Positions 15,993-24,980 of a stretch of DNA of 64,000 bases are shown one piece after another. Below the pieces are notes generated by a model. The model made no database searches, was not told where the DNA came from, and saw nothing but the letters and a program-made list of their open reading frames with translations. A program made the translations under genes and the position numbers. Every line of letters starts with the position of its first letter. Positions within the stretch are counted from its first letter, which is position 1. Origin of the DNA: Nonomuraea guangzhouensis (GTDB lineage Bacteria > Actinomycetota > Actinomycetes > Streptosporangiales > Streptosporangiaceae); NCBI RefSeq assembly GCF_019396345.1, contig NZ_JAHKRM010000024.1, positions 62,001 through 126,000 on the forward strand, read 5' to 3'.

Positions 15993-18900
15993 GTGACCGA
16001 CGACGCACAGCGCCAGGGCTCCCGTACGGCGGAGCCCGGCGCGACCGCTCCAACCCTGGCGGCCGGGACCTACGAGGTGCTCAAGTCCCGGCTGGAAGCA
16101 CAGGCCAAGGCCCTGGCCAGAGCGACCGAGGCGGTCAACGCCGAGCGCCTGACCGTCTTCGGCGGCACCGAGCTCCGCCTGCTCGGCACCGAGCGCATCC
16201 GCACGGACAACAACTGCGTCCCCCGGGACATCGTCTCGCTGGGCGGCGTCATGCTGTTCGGCTACAACGTGTTCATCGGGCTGAAGCCCGAGACCACGGT
16301 CGCCGACGTCTTCTCCGTGCACCGCTTCACCAGGGACGGCGACGCCTTCAGGTTCGACCCCGACCGGCTCGCGGCCCTCGACGATCCGGCGTTCCAGAAG
16401 GACTTCGCCGAGCTGTACCGCTACTACAAGGAGTCCAGGCTCCACCATCTGAGACGCGTCGAGGGCAAGCTGCTGGCCGTCTTCCAGACCGGCTCGGCCG
16501 ACACCCGGGTCTTCAGATGGACAGTCGACCCCCAAGGTGTCACGAAATATCAGGACAACAGGGGGGAGCGGGACCATGCCTTCCCGCCCTCGCACGACTT
16601 CGCGTGGACCCCGGCCACCCGGGACGACCACGTGCTCGGCCGTCACCCGCACATCTCCATCCGCGACGAGGTGTTCGTCGAGACGGTCGGCGGCGACCTG
16701 ACCATCAAGATCGAGAACAACACCGAGACCGGCGAGGGCATCTACGCCGAGCCCGTCGCCGAACCCCTCCAGAGTCTCGCCGACGCCGATGTCGAGCACG
16801 CCGTCATCGGCCCGCTCATCCTGATCAGGATCCGCCCGTACAAGGAGACCGACTGGCGCCACCTGGTCTTCAACATCCGTACCAAGGCCGTGACCAGGCT
16901 CGACGGCATCGGCCAGGCCTGCCAGCGCCTCCCGGAGGACCAGGGGTTGATCTTCCCCGGCGGCTACTACCTGGCCACCGGGGTCAGCAAGACGTTCGAC
17001 ACGGACGTCACGGACCTGGAGTTCGACCGCGTGGTCCGCTCCCCCAACGGCGAGGACGTCCTGTACGTCTTCCACGCCAGGGGCGACGGCCGCTCCCTGC
17101 TCCTGCCGTACAACGTCATCAGGAAGGAGGTGGCGAACCCCATCGTCTGCCACGGCTACTCCCTGTTCGACGACGGCACGATGGTGGTCTTCCGCGCCAC
17201 CTCCGAGGAGCCGACGCGGGTCCATCCCATGCAGGTCTGGCAGACGCCGTACGTCTCCGACACCTACGCCGCCGCCCAGCCCACCGGCACCGGGCCGCTG
17301 GAGCGCATCGGCAACGCCGAGCTGGTGCGCGGCATCTCCGACTGCCTGTCGGTGGCCCGCATGATCGGCGAGATGGCGCCGTCGGCCGCCACGTTCGAGG
17401 CGCTGATAGCCGCCTGCACGCGGGCCTTCGACCACTACCACTGGCTCGGCGAGCAGGGCCTGCGCGGCCCGCTCGCCGACGTGCGATCCACCGCCGAGCA
17501 GGTGCTCGACGAGTACGAGCACGTGGAGGCGCTCACCCGACAGGCCGCCCGCACCCTCGCCGAGGCAGCGGAGGAGACCACCCGGCTCGTACGGCAGGCG
17601 CGCGGCGACACCCCCGCCACCGCCGACGCCTGGGTGACGCTGCTGGCCACGTTGCGCCGGGCCCAGGGCCGCCTGGTGACGCTGCGCGAGGTCCGCTACC
17701 TGGACCTCGCCCGGCTCGACACGCTGACCGGATCGCTGGCCGAGGAGCTGGTCTCCGTCGGACAGCGGGCCGTGGCCTTCCTCCAGGGGGCCGACGCGTT
17801 CACCGGCTACCACCAGGCGGTGGACGGGCTGGCCGCCGAGGCCGCCGCGATCACCACGGTGGCCGAGGCCGAGCCCGTCACGGAACGCCTGGCCACCCAG
17901 TCGGAGGGGCTGGAGGTCGTCACCGAGGTCGTGGGCTCGCTCGAGATCGCCGACGCCACCGTACGCACCTCCATCCTGGAACGCATCGCCGAGGTGCTCG
18001 GCGGCGTGAACCGGGCGCGGGCCGTGCTCGAAGGCCGCCGGCGCGAGCTGCTGGGGGCCGAGGGGCGGGCGGCGTTCGCGGCCGAGTTCGCGCTGCTCGG
18101 GCAGGCCATCACCGGCGCGCTGGCCGTGGCGGACACGCCGGAGCGGTGCGACGAGCAGCTCGGCAGGCTGATGCTGCGGCTGGAGGCGCTGGAGACGCGC
18201 TTCGGCGAGTTCGACGACTTCGCCGCCCGGCTCGCCGGCAAGCGGGACGACGTCTACGAGGCGTTCTCGGCCCGCAAGCAGACGCAGCTGGACGAGCTCG
18301 CCCGCCGGGCCGACCGGATCTTCGCCTCGGCCGAACGCATCCTCGGCAGCGTCACCAGACGGTTGCCGTCGCTGGGCTCGCTCGACGAGGTCAACACCTT
18401 CTTCGCCACCGACCCGATGGTGGCCAAGCTCGGCTCGGTCTCGGTCGAGCTGCGCGGGCTCGGCGACGCCGTACGGGCCGAGGAGCTGGAGGGCAGGGTC
18501 AAGGCCGCGCAGCAGGAGGCGGGCCGGGCCCTGCGCGACCGCCTCGACCTGTTCTCGGACGGCGGCGAGACGCTGCGCCTGGGCCGGCACCGGTTCGCGG
18601 TCAACACCCAGCCCATCGACCTCACGCTGGTGCCGCATGACGGCGCCATGCACTTCGCCATCACCGGCACCGACTACCGGTCCCCCGCCCCCGCCTCGTT
18701 CGCCGACACCCAGCCGTTCTGGGACCAACTGCTCGCCTCCGAGACGCCGGAGGTCTACCGCGCCGAGCACCTGGCCGCCTCACTGCTCGACGTGGCGGTG
18801 CCGGGCGGGCCGCTCCAGGACCTCGTACGGCAGACGGCCGAAGAGCGCTACGACGAGGGGTACGAGCGCGGCGTCCACGACCACGACGCGACCGCCATCC

Positions 18901-20837
18901 TCGACACGCTGCTCCGGCTCCGGGAGGGAGCGGGGCTGCTGCGGTTTCCACCGGATGCTCGGGCGGCGGCGCAGCTGTACTGGGCGTTCGGGCCGGACGA
19001 GGTTTCACGTAAAACATTCGCCACACGGGCCGTGTCGCTGGTGCGCGCCCGCGCGGTCTTCGGCCCGACTCCGGAGCTTGCCGCTCTCGCAACGGAACTG
19101 GGCGCGCACATCGCCGCCTTCGACCCGGGGCCCGGCGAGACGGCCGCGCTGGCCGGGGAGTACCTCGTCGAGGAGCTCGCCGGCCAACCCGCCGGCTTCG
19201 TGACCAGCGCGGCGGCCCGCTCCCTCCTTCAAGGCTTCCACCAGGCGCTCGGCCCGGCCAGGTCACGGGAGTTCGAGGAGGAGCTCAAGGCCGTGGCGCT
19301 GCCTGATCGGCTGGAACTGGCCCGGGCCTGGATCGGCGCCTTCGGCACGGGCCCCGAGGTGCCCGAGTCCATCGCCGTACAGCTCTGCGACCTGCCCCGG
19401 CACGACTCCAGCGCCGCGCTCACCGCCACCGTGGAAGGTCTGCTCGGCACCCACCCGCGCATCGCCGACCGCAAGCTGGAACTGCGGCTGGACGAGACCC
19501 TGGCCAGGACCCGCCGCTTCCGCACCGAACGCGTCCCCGCCTACCGCGCCTACCAGAAGCGGCGCACCGAGCTGGTGGCCACCGAGCGGACCCGGCTGCG
19601 GCTGGAGGAGTACCGGCCCAAGGTCATGAGCGCGTTCGTCCGCAACAGGCTGCTCGACGAGGTGTACCTGCCGCTGATCGGCGACAACCTGGCCAAGCAG
19701 CTCGGCGCCGCCGGAGCGGACAAGCGGACCGACCAGATGGGCCTGCTGCTGCTCATCTCGCCCCCCGGCTACGGCAAGACGACGCTCATGGAGTACGTCG
19801 CCAGCCGCCTCGGCCTGGTCTTCGTCAAGGTGAACGGCCCGGCGCTCGGCCACGCCGTCACCTCGCTCGACCCGGCGGAGGCGCCCGACGCGACGGCCAG
19901 GCAGGAGGTGGAGAAGATCTCCTTCGCCCTGGAGAGCGGCAACAACACGCTGCTGTACCTGGACGACATCCAGCACACCTCGCCCGAGCTGCTGCAGAAG
20001 TTCATCTCGCTGTGCGACGCCCAGCGGCGCATCGAGGGCGTCTGGAACGGCCGGACCCGCACGTACGACCTGCGTGGCAAGCGGTTCGCGGTGTGCATGG
20101 CGGGCAACCCGTACACCGAGTCGGGCCGGCGCTTCCGCATCCCCGACATGCTGGCCAACCGCGCCGACGTGTGGAACCTCGGCGACGTGCTGTCGGGCAA
20201 GGAGGAGCTGTTCGCGCTGAGCTACATCGACAACGCGCTCACCTCCAACCCGGTGCTGGCGCCGCTCTCCTCCCGTGACCGGTCCGATGTCGAGCTGCTG
20301 GTACGCCTGGCCCGCGGCGACCAGACCGCCCGCCCTGACCAGCTCCGGCACCCGTACGCCAAGACCGAGCTGGACCAGATCCTCAGCGTGTTGCGGAAGC
20401 TGGTGCGGGTGCAGGAGGTCGTGCTGGCCAACAACCAGGCCTACATCGCCTCGGCCGGGCAGTCCGACGCCGCCCGCACCGAGCCGCCGTTCCGCCTGCA
20501 GGGCTCGTACCGGAACATGAACAAGCTGGCCGAGCGGATCGTGCCCGCCATGAACGACGCCGAGCTGGAAGCGGTCATCGACGACCACTACCTCGGCGAG
20601 GCCCAGACCCTGACCAGCGACGCGGAGGCCAACCTGCTCAAGCTCGCCGAGCTCCGCGGCCGCCTCACCCCCGAGCAGGCCGCCCGCTGGCGCGAGATCA
20701 AGACGGCCTACCTGCGCGCCGAAGCGCTCGGCGGCGCCGAGGACGACCCGATGACCAGGGCCGTGGGCGCCATCGGCCTGCTCGCGGACCGGGTGGGCGA
20801 GGTCGGCACGGCCATCAGGCAGAACGCGGCGGACTGA
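15993..20837 (+). CDS. Giant DUF3686 AAA ATPase ('DNA repair ATPase' family)
   Basis: 1614 residues from GTG 15993, 6 bp after flotillin. The N-terminal ~370 residues match the DUF3686 region ('RTDNNCVPRDIVSLGGVMLFGYNVF', 'RHPHISIRDEVFVETVGGDLTIKIEN'). A long helical middle (about 430-860) is predicted to be coiled-coil-like. The C-terminal AAA module has Walker A 'PPGYGKTT' near residue 1257 and Walker B 'LLYLDDIQ' near 1319. The database label 'DNA repair' is not supported by experiment that I know of. The flotillin context argues for a membrane-stress or assembly role. One gene only; all large ORFs in other frames are shadows. Confidence 0.88.
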   Translation: MTDDAQRQGSRTAEPGATAPTLAAGTYEVLKSRLEAQAKALARATEAVNAERLTVFGGTELRLLGTERIRTDNNCVPRDIVSLGGVMLFGYNVFIGLKPETTVADVFSVHRFTRDGDAFRFDPDRLAALDDPAFQKDFAELYRYYKESRLHHLRRVEGKLLAVFQTGSADTRVFRWTVDPQGVTKYQDNRGERDHAFPPSHDFAWTPATRDDHVLGRHPHISIRDEVFVETVGGDLTIKIENNTETGEGIYAEPVAEPLQSLADADVEHAVIGPLILIRIRPYKETDWRHLVFNIRTKAVTRLDGIGQACQRLPEDQGLIFPGGYYLATGVSKTFDTDVTDLEFDRVVRSPNGEDVLYVFHARGDGRSLLLPYNVIRKEVANPIVCHGYSLFDDGTMVVFRATSEEPTRVHPMQVWQTPYVSDTYAAAQPTGTGPLERIGNAELVRGISDCLSVARMIGEMAPSAATFEALIAACTRAFDHYHWLGEQGLRGPLADVRSTAEQVLDEYEHVEALTRQAARTLAEAAEETTRLVRQARGDTPATADAWVTLLATLRRAQGRLVTLREVRYLDLARLDTLTGSLAEELVSVGQRAVAFLQGADAFTGYHQAVDGLAAEAAAITTVAEAEPVTERLATQSEGLEVVTEVVGSLEIADATVRTSILERIAEVLGGVNRARAVLEGRRRELLGAEGRAAFAAEFALLGQAITGALAVADTPERCDEQLGRLMLRLEALETRFGEFDDFAARLAGKRDDVYEAFSARKQTQLDELARRADRIFASAERILGSVTRRLPSLGSLDEVNTFFATDPMVAKLGSVSVELRGLGDAVRAEELEGRVKAAQQEAGRALRDRLDLFSDGGETLRLGRHRFAVNTQPIDLTLVPHDGAMHFAITGTDYRSPAPASFADTQPFWDQLLASETPEVYRAEHLAASLLDVAVPGGPLQDLVRQTAEERYDEGYERGVHDHDATAILDTLLRLREGAGLLRFPPDARAAAQLYWAFGPDEVSRKTFATRAVSLVRARAVFGPTPELAALATELGAHIAAFDPGPGETAALAGEYLVEELAGQPAGFVTSAAARSLLQGFHQALGPARSREFEEELKAVALPDRLELARAWIGAFGTGPEVPESIAVQLCDLPRHDSSAALTATVEGLLGTHPRIADRKLELRLDETLARTRRFRTERVPAYRAYQKRRTELVATERTRLRLEEYRPKVMSAFVRNRLLDEVYLPLIGDNLAKQLGAAGADKRTDQMGLLLLISPPGYGKTTLMEYVASRLGLVFVKVNGPALGHAVTSLDPAEAPDATARQEVEKISFALESGNNTLLYLDDIQHTSPELLQKFISLCDAQRRIEGVWNGRTRTYDLRGKRFAVCMAGNPYTESGRRFRIPDMLANRADVWNLGDVLSGKEELFALSYIDNALTSNPVLAPLSSRDRSDVELLVRLARGDQTARPDQLRHPYAKTELDQILSVLRKLVRVQEVVLANNQAYIASAGQSDAARTEPPFRLQGSYRNMNKLAERIVPAMNDAELEAVIDDHYLGEAQTLTSDAEANLLKLAELRGRLTPEQAARWREIKTAYLRAEALGGAEDDPMTRAVGAIGLLADRVGEVGTAIRQNAAD
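19002..19015. promoter_or_regulatory. parS-like ParB binding site (13/14 match)
   Basis: GTTTCACGTAAAAC differs at one position from the parS consensus GTTTCACGTGAAAC. It lies inside the coding region of the DUF3686 ATPase, where it encodes V-S-R-K with an AAA lysine codon, a rare choice in this gene. Confidence 0.6.
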
Positions 20838-20841
20838 CGCG

Positions 20842-21318
20842 TCACTGCGACGAGGTCAGCTCCGCCGTGCAGGTCCGCTGGATGGCCGTGGCCCGGTCGA
20901 GGAAGTCGAGGATCGTCTCCAGCTGCTCGTCGGAGTAGCTGGAGTACAGCTCGGTCAGCCCGGCCACGAACGGCGCGAAGATCTCGGCGCCTCCGGCCAG
21001 TTGCTCGTGATTGACCTCGACGATCACCCGCCGCCGGTCCTTGGGGTCGCGGGTGCGGCGCACCAGCCACTTGCCCTCCAGCCGATCGATGAGCCCGCTC
21101 ACCGAGGCGGGCGCCAGGCCGGTGTGCTTCGAGAGCTCTCCCGCGGTCAGCGGGCCCAACCGTTGTAGCAGGTCAAGGGCCTTCTCCTCGGTCATCCCCA
21201 CGCCCAGCCGCTCGCCGATGGCGGTGTGGAACATCACCGCGGCGTTGCTGTTGTCCCGACCGGCCACAAACAGGGCTTCGAGCAAATTCTTTCGGTGTTC
21301 CGAAATATCTCTGGACAC
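20842..21318 (-). CDS. MarR-family transcriptional regulator
   Basis: 158 residues from GTG 21318, preceded closely by AAGGAGG; an upstream in-frame ATG at 21336 is the alternative and would place the start 3 bp from the operator. The winged helix covers about residues 50-110 ('LTAGELSKHTGLAPASVSGLIDRLEGKWLVRRTRDPKDRRRVIVEV'), with dimerisation helices on both sides. It is divergent from the FAD monooxygenase across a perfect 20-bp palindrome and is probably its repressor. Its stop is 4 bp from the ATPase stop. Confidence 0.88.
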   Translation of the reverse strand: MSRDISEHRKNLLEALFVAGRDNSNAAVMFHTAIGERLGVGMTEEKALDLLQRLGPLTAGELSKHTGLAPASVSGLIDRLEGKWLVRRTRDPKDRRRVIVEVNHEQLAGGAEIFAPFVAGLTELYSSYSDEQLETILDFLDRATAIQRTCTAELTSSQ

Positions 21319-21339
21319 GGCCCTCCTTCCCGGCATATA

Positions 21340-21359
21340 TTTCGTTCGACCGAACGAAA
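21340..21359. promoter_or_regulatory. Perfect MarR-type operator palindrome
   Basis: TTTCGTTCG (21340-21348), a 2-bp spacer, and CGAACGAAA (21351-21359) form a perfect inverted repeat between the divergent marR and monooxygenase starts. It overlaps the GAAAGG Shine-Dalgarno of the monooxygenase, so binding could block both transcription and translation start regions. Confidence 0.8.
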
Positions 21360-21369
21360 GGTTATCACC

Positions 21370-22515
21370 ATGAAGGCTCTGATCATAGGTTGCGGCATCG
21401 GTGGCCCGGCAACCGCGATGGCTCTGCGCGAAGTCGGCATCGACGCCGCGATCTTCGAGGCGTACCGGGACAAGGCGGAAGGCGTCGGCTCCTTCCTCAA
21501 CGTCGCCTCAAACGGTTTGGACGCCCTGCGGGTGCTGGGTGCGCACCGCCGGGTGATGGCCTCCGGCATCCCCACCCCGCACATGGTCATGTGGAGCGGC
21601 TCCGGCAAGCGCCTCGGCGAGGTGGCCAACGGCCTGCCCCTCGACGACGGCACGGTGAGCCACACGATCCTGCGCTCCGACCTCTACCGCATCGTCCGCG
21701 ACGAGGCCCGCTCCCGCGATATCAAGATCTCGTACGGCAAGCGCCTGGTCTCCTTCGACGACACGGGCGACCAGGTGACCGCCCGTTTCGAGGATGGCAC
21801 GGAGGAGACGGGCGACGTGCTGATCGCCGCCGACGGCGTGCACTCGCGTACCCGCGCCCAGCTCGACCCCGGCGCGCCCGCCGCCCGCTACAGCGGTCTG
21901 TACAGCTTTGGCGGGATCGTCCGCGAGGGTGACTTCATCGGCGAGCCGGGGGTCTACAACATGGTGTTCGGCAAACGCGCGTTCTTCGGCTACACCGTGG
22001 CCGCCTCCGGAGAGACCTGGTGGTTCGCCAACCTGCCGCGCGAACTCGGGGACGTTCCACGGGACTGGAAGCCACTGCTGGTCGAGGCGTTCAAGGACGA
22101 CGTGAACTTCTCCGCCGAGCTGATCAGCCGCTCCAAGATCGACCTGGCGCTGCCGGTCTACGACCTGCCGCCGCTGCGGACCTGGCACAAGGGGCGGGTG
22201 GTGCTCACCGGCGACGCCGCGCACGCCACCTCTCCGAGCGCGGGGCAGGGCGCCTCGCAGGCCATCGAGGACGCGATCGTGCTGGCCAGGTGCCTGCGGG
22301 ACGCGGCGGACCACCGGGAGGCGTTCGAGCGGTTCGAGGCCGAGCGGCGCGAGCGCGCCGAGCGGGTCGTGGCCTACTCGCGGACGATCAGCAACAGCAA
22401 GGCCGCGGGACCCGTCGGCCGGGTGTTCCGCGACCTGATGATGCCGTTCTTCCTCAAGAAGACGGCCAGCCAGGAGTCACTGTCCTGGATGTACCGCCAC
22501 CACGTCAGCCTGTGA
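21370..22515 (+). CDS. FAD-dependent aromatic-type monooxygenase
   Basis: 381 residues from ATG 21370. The Rossmann FAD motif 'ALIIGCGIGGPATAMALREVG' is at the N-terminus, 'DVLIAADGVHSRTRAQL' matches the DG motif near residue 155, and 'RVVLTGDAAHATSPSAGQGASQAIEDA' is the GD motif near 280. Members hydroxylate aromatic or polyketide-like compounds with NAD(P)H and O2, and TetX-type enzymes inactivate antibiotics. MarR control suggests a detoxification role. The 3' end overlaps the convergent aldolase gene by 39 bp. Confidence 0.9.
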   Translation: MKALIIGCGIGGPATAMALREVGIDAAIFEAYRDKAEGVGSFLNVASNGLDALRVLGAHRRVMASGIPTPHMVMWSGSGKRLGEVANGLPLDDGTVSHTILRSDLYRIVRDEARSRDIKISYGKRLVSFDDTGDQVTARFEDGTEETGDVLIAADGVHSRTRAQLDPGAPAARYSGLYSFGGIVREGDFIGEPGVYNMVFGKRAFFGYTVAASGETWWFANLPRELGDVPRDWKPLLVEAFKDDVNFSAELISRSKIDLALPVYDLPPLRTWHKGRVVLTGDAAHATSPSAGQGASQAIEDAIVLARCLRDAADHREAFERFEAERRERAERVVAYSRTISNSKAAGPVGRVFRDLMMPFFLKKTASQESLSWMYRHHVSL

Positions 22516-23355
22516 AATGGCCTCCGGGCTCGCGGGGAGCAGCGGCAGGCGCACGTCCGGGGTCGGGATGAGACCCTGGGCGTGCAGGACCCCCTTGATG
22601 ACGGTCGGGTTCGGCTCGGCGAACAGCGCGGCCGACAGCCGGGCAAGCTGGTGGCCCAGTGCCCGGCCCCTGGCCACGTCACCCGCGCGCCACGCCGCGA
22701 CCAGCTCGGCGAACCGGTCGGTGGCCAGATGCGCCGAGGCCAGGATGCCGCCCGCGGCGCCCAGCGCCAGCAGCGGCGAGATGAACAGATCGTCCCCGCC
22801 CAGCACCTCGAACCCCTCAGGCAGGTCCCCGAGCAGATCCACGGCGTCCTGGTCGATCCCGCCGGCCGCGTACTTCACCCCGGCGATCATCGGATGCCCG
22901 CCCAGGTGACGCAGGGTCGCCGCACTCACGGCCTGCCCGGTCCGGTAGGGAATGTGATAGATCACCAGCGGCACCGGCGTCTCCTCCGCCAGCGCCTCGA
23001 AGTGCGCGACGACCCCTCGCTCCGAGGGCCGCAGGAAGTACGGCACGGTCACCAGGGCGGCGGAGACCCCCGCGGGCAACTCCTTCAGCGCCACGGCCGT
23101 CGAGCGCGTGTCGTTGCCGGAGATGCCGACGGTCAGCGGCACCTCGCGTTCCGCGCAGACCCGGACACAGACCTCGATCACCCGGGCCCGCTCGGCGGGC
23201 GTCAGCGCCGCGACCTCTCCGGTGGTGCCCAGCGCGACCAGTCCGGCGGCGCCCTGGTCGAGAACGTGGCGGGCGAGCTTGTCGATCGTCTCGACGGCCA
23301 CCTCGCCCGTCTCGGTGAACGGCGTGACCAGTGGCACATGAAGTCCTGTGAGCAT
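22477..23355 (-). CDS. DapA/NAL-family class I aldolase
   Basis: 292 residues, a (beta/alpha)8 dihydrodipicolinate synthase-like enzyme: 'GTTGE' at 43-47, catalytic Tyr133 in 'VIYHIPYRTG', Schiff-base Lys161 in 'MIAGVKYAAGG'. These are the pyruvate-condensing residues. Biosynthetic DapA normally sits with lysine genes; this copy stands alone, divergent from a LysR regulator, so a catabolic or related keto-acid aldolase role is as likely. The last 13 codons overlap the monooxygenase 3' end on the other strand. Confidence 0.88.
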   Translation of the reverse strand: MLTGLHVPLVTPFTETGEVAVETIDKLARHVLDQGAAGLVALGTTGEVAALTPAERARVIEVCVRVCAEREVPLTVGISGNDTRSTAVALKELPAGVSAALVTVPYFLRPSERGVVAHFEALAEETPVPLVIYHIPYRTGQAVSAATLRHLGGHPMIAGVKYAAGGIDQDAVDLLGDLPEGFEVLGGDDLFISPLLALGAAGGILASAHLATDRFAELVAAWRAGDVARGRALGHQLARLSAALFAEPNPTVIKGVLHAQGLIPTPDVRLPLLPASPEAISQADVVAVHPGQ

Positions 23356-23425
23356 GCTTCAGCCTGACCCGGAACGATACGTTAGGTCCAGCGCGGATTT
23401 CTGCTGTCGAGCTTAAGCTTGTCTG

Positions 23426-24295
23426 ATGCTCGACCCTCGCAAGCTCCGCCTCCTGCGCGAACTCGCCCAGCGCGGCACCATCGCCGCCGTCGCCGAGGCG
23501 CTCAGCTTCACCCCGTCGGCGATCTCCCAGCAGCTCAGCGCCCTGGAGCGGGAGGCGGGCGTGGCGCTGCTGCGGCGCACCGGCCGTACGGTGACGCTGA
23601 CGCCCGCCGGCCACCTGCTCGTCGAGCACGCGCAGGACGTGCTCGAGCAGTTGGAGAAGGCGTCCGCGGCGCTCGCCGCGGTGCGCAGCGGCCCGTCGGG
23701 GCCGCTGCGGGTCGGCGCGTTCCCCACGGCGGCGCGCGTGCTGCTGCCGCCCGCGCTCGCCGAGCTGTCCCGCGCGCATCCGGGACTGCGGCCGATGGTC
23801 TCCGAGATCGACCCCGCCGACGTGTCCGCCGCGCTGCGGGCGGGTGAGGTGGACGTGGCGCTCGTGCACGAGTACGACTTCGTGCCGCCGGTCACCGACG
23901 CGTCGCTGGAGACGGAGGCGCTGTTCGGGGAGCAGATGTACCTCACCAACCGGGCCACGATCGCCGACGCCCGCGACGACGCCTGGATCGTCGGCAAGCC
24001 GGGCACCCTGTGTCACGCGATGGCGATCCGGGCCTGCCAGGCGGCCGGTTTCGAGCCGCGGGTCCGTCATCAGATCGACGACTTCGACACCGTGCTCGCC
24101 TTCGCCGCCGCCGGTCAGGGCGTGGCGCTCGTGCCGCGCCTGGCCGCGCTCACGCCGCCGCACGGGGTGACGCTGACCGGGCTGCCGCTCAGCCGCCGCA
24201 CCCTGGCCGCCTTCCGCAGGGGGTACGGCGGGCATCCCGCCATCAAGGCGGCTGTCGCGGCCTTCCATACCGCGATCACCCACCTCCCGCTCTGA
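23426..24295 (+). CDS. LysR-family transcriptional regulator
   Basis: 289 residues. N-terminal HTH 'KLRLLRELAQRGTIAAVAEALSFTPSAISQQLSALEREAGVALLRR' (residues about 5-50) and a two-lobed effector domain (about 90-285, 'LRVGAFPTAARVLLPPALAELSRAHPGL'). It is divergent from the DapA-like aldolase gene with a 70-bp gap, the standard LysR arrangement, so the aldolase is the expected target. Its 3' end overlaps the convergent TetR gene by 20 bp. Confidence 0.9.
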   Translation: MLDPRKLRLLRELAQRGTIAAVAEALSFTPSAISQQLSALEREAGVALLRRTGRTVTLTPAGHLLVEHAQDVLEQLEKASAALAAVRSGPSGPLRVGAFPTAARVLLPPALAELSRAHPGLRPMVSEIDPADVSAALRAGEVDVALVHEYDFVPPVTDASLETEALFGEQMYLTNRATIADARDDAWIVGKPGTLCHAMAIRACQAAGFEPRVRHQIDDFDTVLAFAAAGQGVALVPRLAALTPPHGVTLTGLPLSRRTLAAFRRGYGGHPAIKAAVAAFHTAITHLPL

Positions 24296-24917
24296 GCTCA
24301 CTGGGCGGACCCTCGCCCTCGCTGAGCAGGCCCTTGACCAGGTCGCCGAGGGTGGCCGCGACCCTGGCCGACTCGCCGCCGAGCAGCAGGCCGCTGATCG
24401 GCTCCGTGTGCAGCGTGCCGAGCAGGATGTGCCCGGCCAGCTCGGCGTCGAGATCCGGCCGCGCCTCGGCGATCAGCGCCGAGACGTGCCCGTGCCACGC
24501 CACGTAGATCGGGTTGGCCAGCCGCGACCCGCCCCCGGCCTTCTGGGTCAGCCGCGCGTGCTCGTGCGCGGCCATCAACCCCGCGTTCCCGGCCGCCATC
24601 GCGACCACCGCGTCGAGGAAGGCGACCAGCCGGTCCCCCGCAGGAGCGCCCGGCCCCAGCGGCGGCGGCCCGTCCGCGACGGCCTGCTCCAGGGCGCGTG
24701 CCCGCTCCGTCATGAGCTCCTGCATGAGCCCGACCCGGCTGCCGAACCGGTGGAACACCGTCCCCTTGCCCACCCCTGCCACGGCGGCGACCCGCTCGAC
24801 GGAGACCTCCCCCGGCGGATGCTCGCGTAGCAGCGCCTCGGCGGCCTCCAGGATCGCCCGCCTGTTGCGTGCCGCGTCGGCCCGCTCCCGCCGTTCCATC
24901 AGATCATTGTTCCCCAT
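24276..24917 (-). CDS. TetR-family transcriptional regulator
   Basis: 213 residues from ATG 24917; a second ATG at 24899 is possible. The HTH at about residues 17-63 is 'NRRAILEAAEALLREHPPGEVSVERVAAVAGVGKGTVFHRFGSRVGL'. The rest is a helical ligand-binding domain ending in a Ser/Gly tail. It is divergent from the zinc-less MDR gene at 24981, with an inverted repeat at 24934-24954 between them. Confidence 0.88.
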   Translation of the reverse strand: MGNNDLMERRERADAARNRRAILEAAEALLREHPPGEVSVERVAAVAGVGKGTVFHRFGSRVGLMQELMTERARALEQAVADGPPPLGPGAPAGDRLVAFLDAVVAMAAGNAGLMAAHEHARLTQKAGGGSRLANPIYVAWHGHVSALIAEARPDLDAELAGHILLGTLHTEPISGLLLGGESARVAATLGDLVKGLLSEGEGPPSELRAGGG

Positions 24918-24933
24918 AGACAAGTTGACCGTC

Positions 24934-24954
24934 GGTCCATATATTAACTGGACC
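24934..24954. promoter_or_regulatory. TetR operator candidate
   Basis: GGTCCA (24934-24939) and TGGACC (24949-24954) form perfect 6-bp arms around a 9-bp AT-rich centre (TATATTAAC), 17 bp from the tetR start and 26 bp from the divergent oxidoreductase start. Confidence 0.6.
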
Positions 24955-24980
24955 AGCGGTTCACTTAGAAGGAGTGTCGC

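Noticed and set aside
13872..18770. A 1632-residue minus-strand open frame antisense to the flotillin and DUF3686 genes
   Set aside because: Composition is Leu/Gly/Asp/His-rich with no domains, and the plus-strand genes have clear domains and Shine-Dalgarno sites. It is a shadow of high-GC codon bias.
19002..19015. F-H-V-K-H coding motif as a gene fragment of another frame
   Set aside because: The peptide arises merely from translating a parS-like DNA sequence; the surrounding frame is a shadow.
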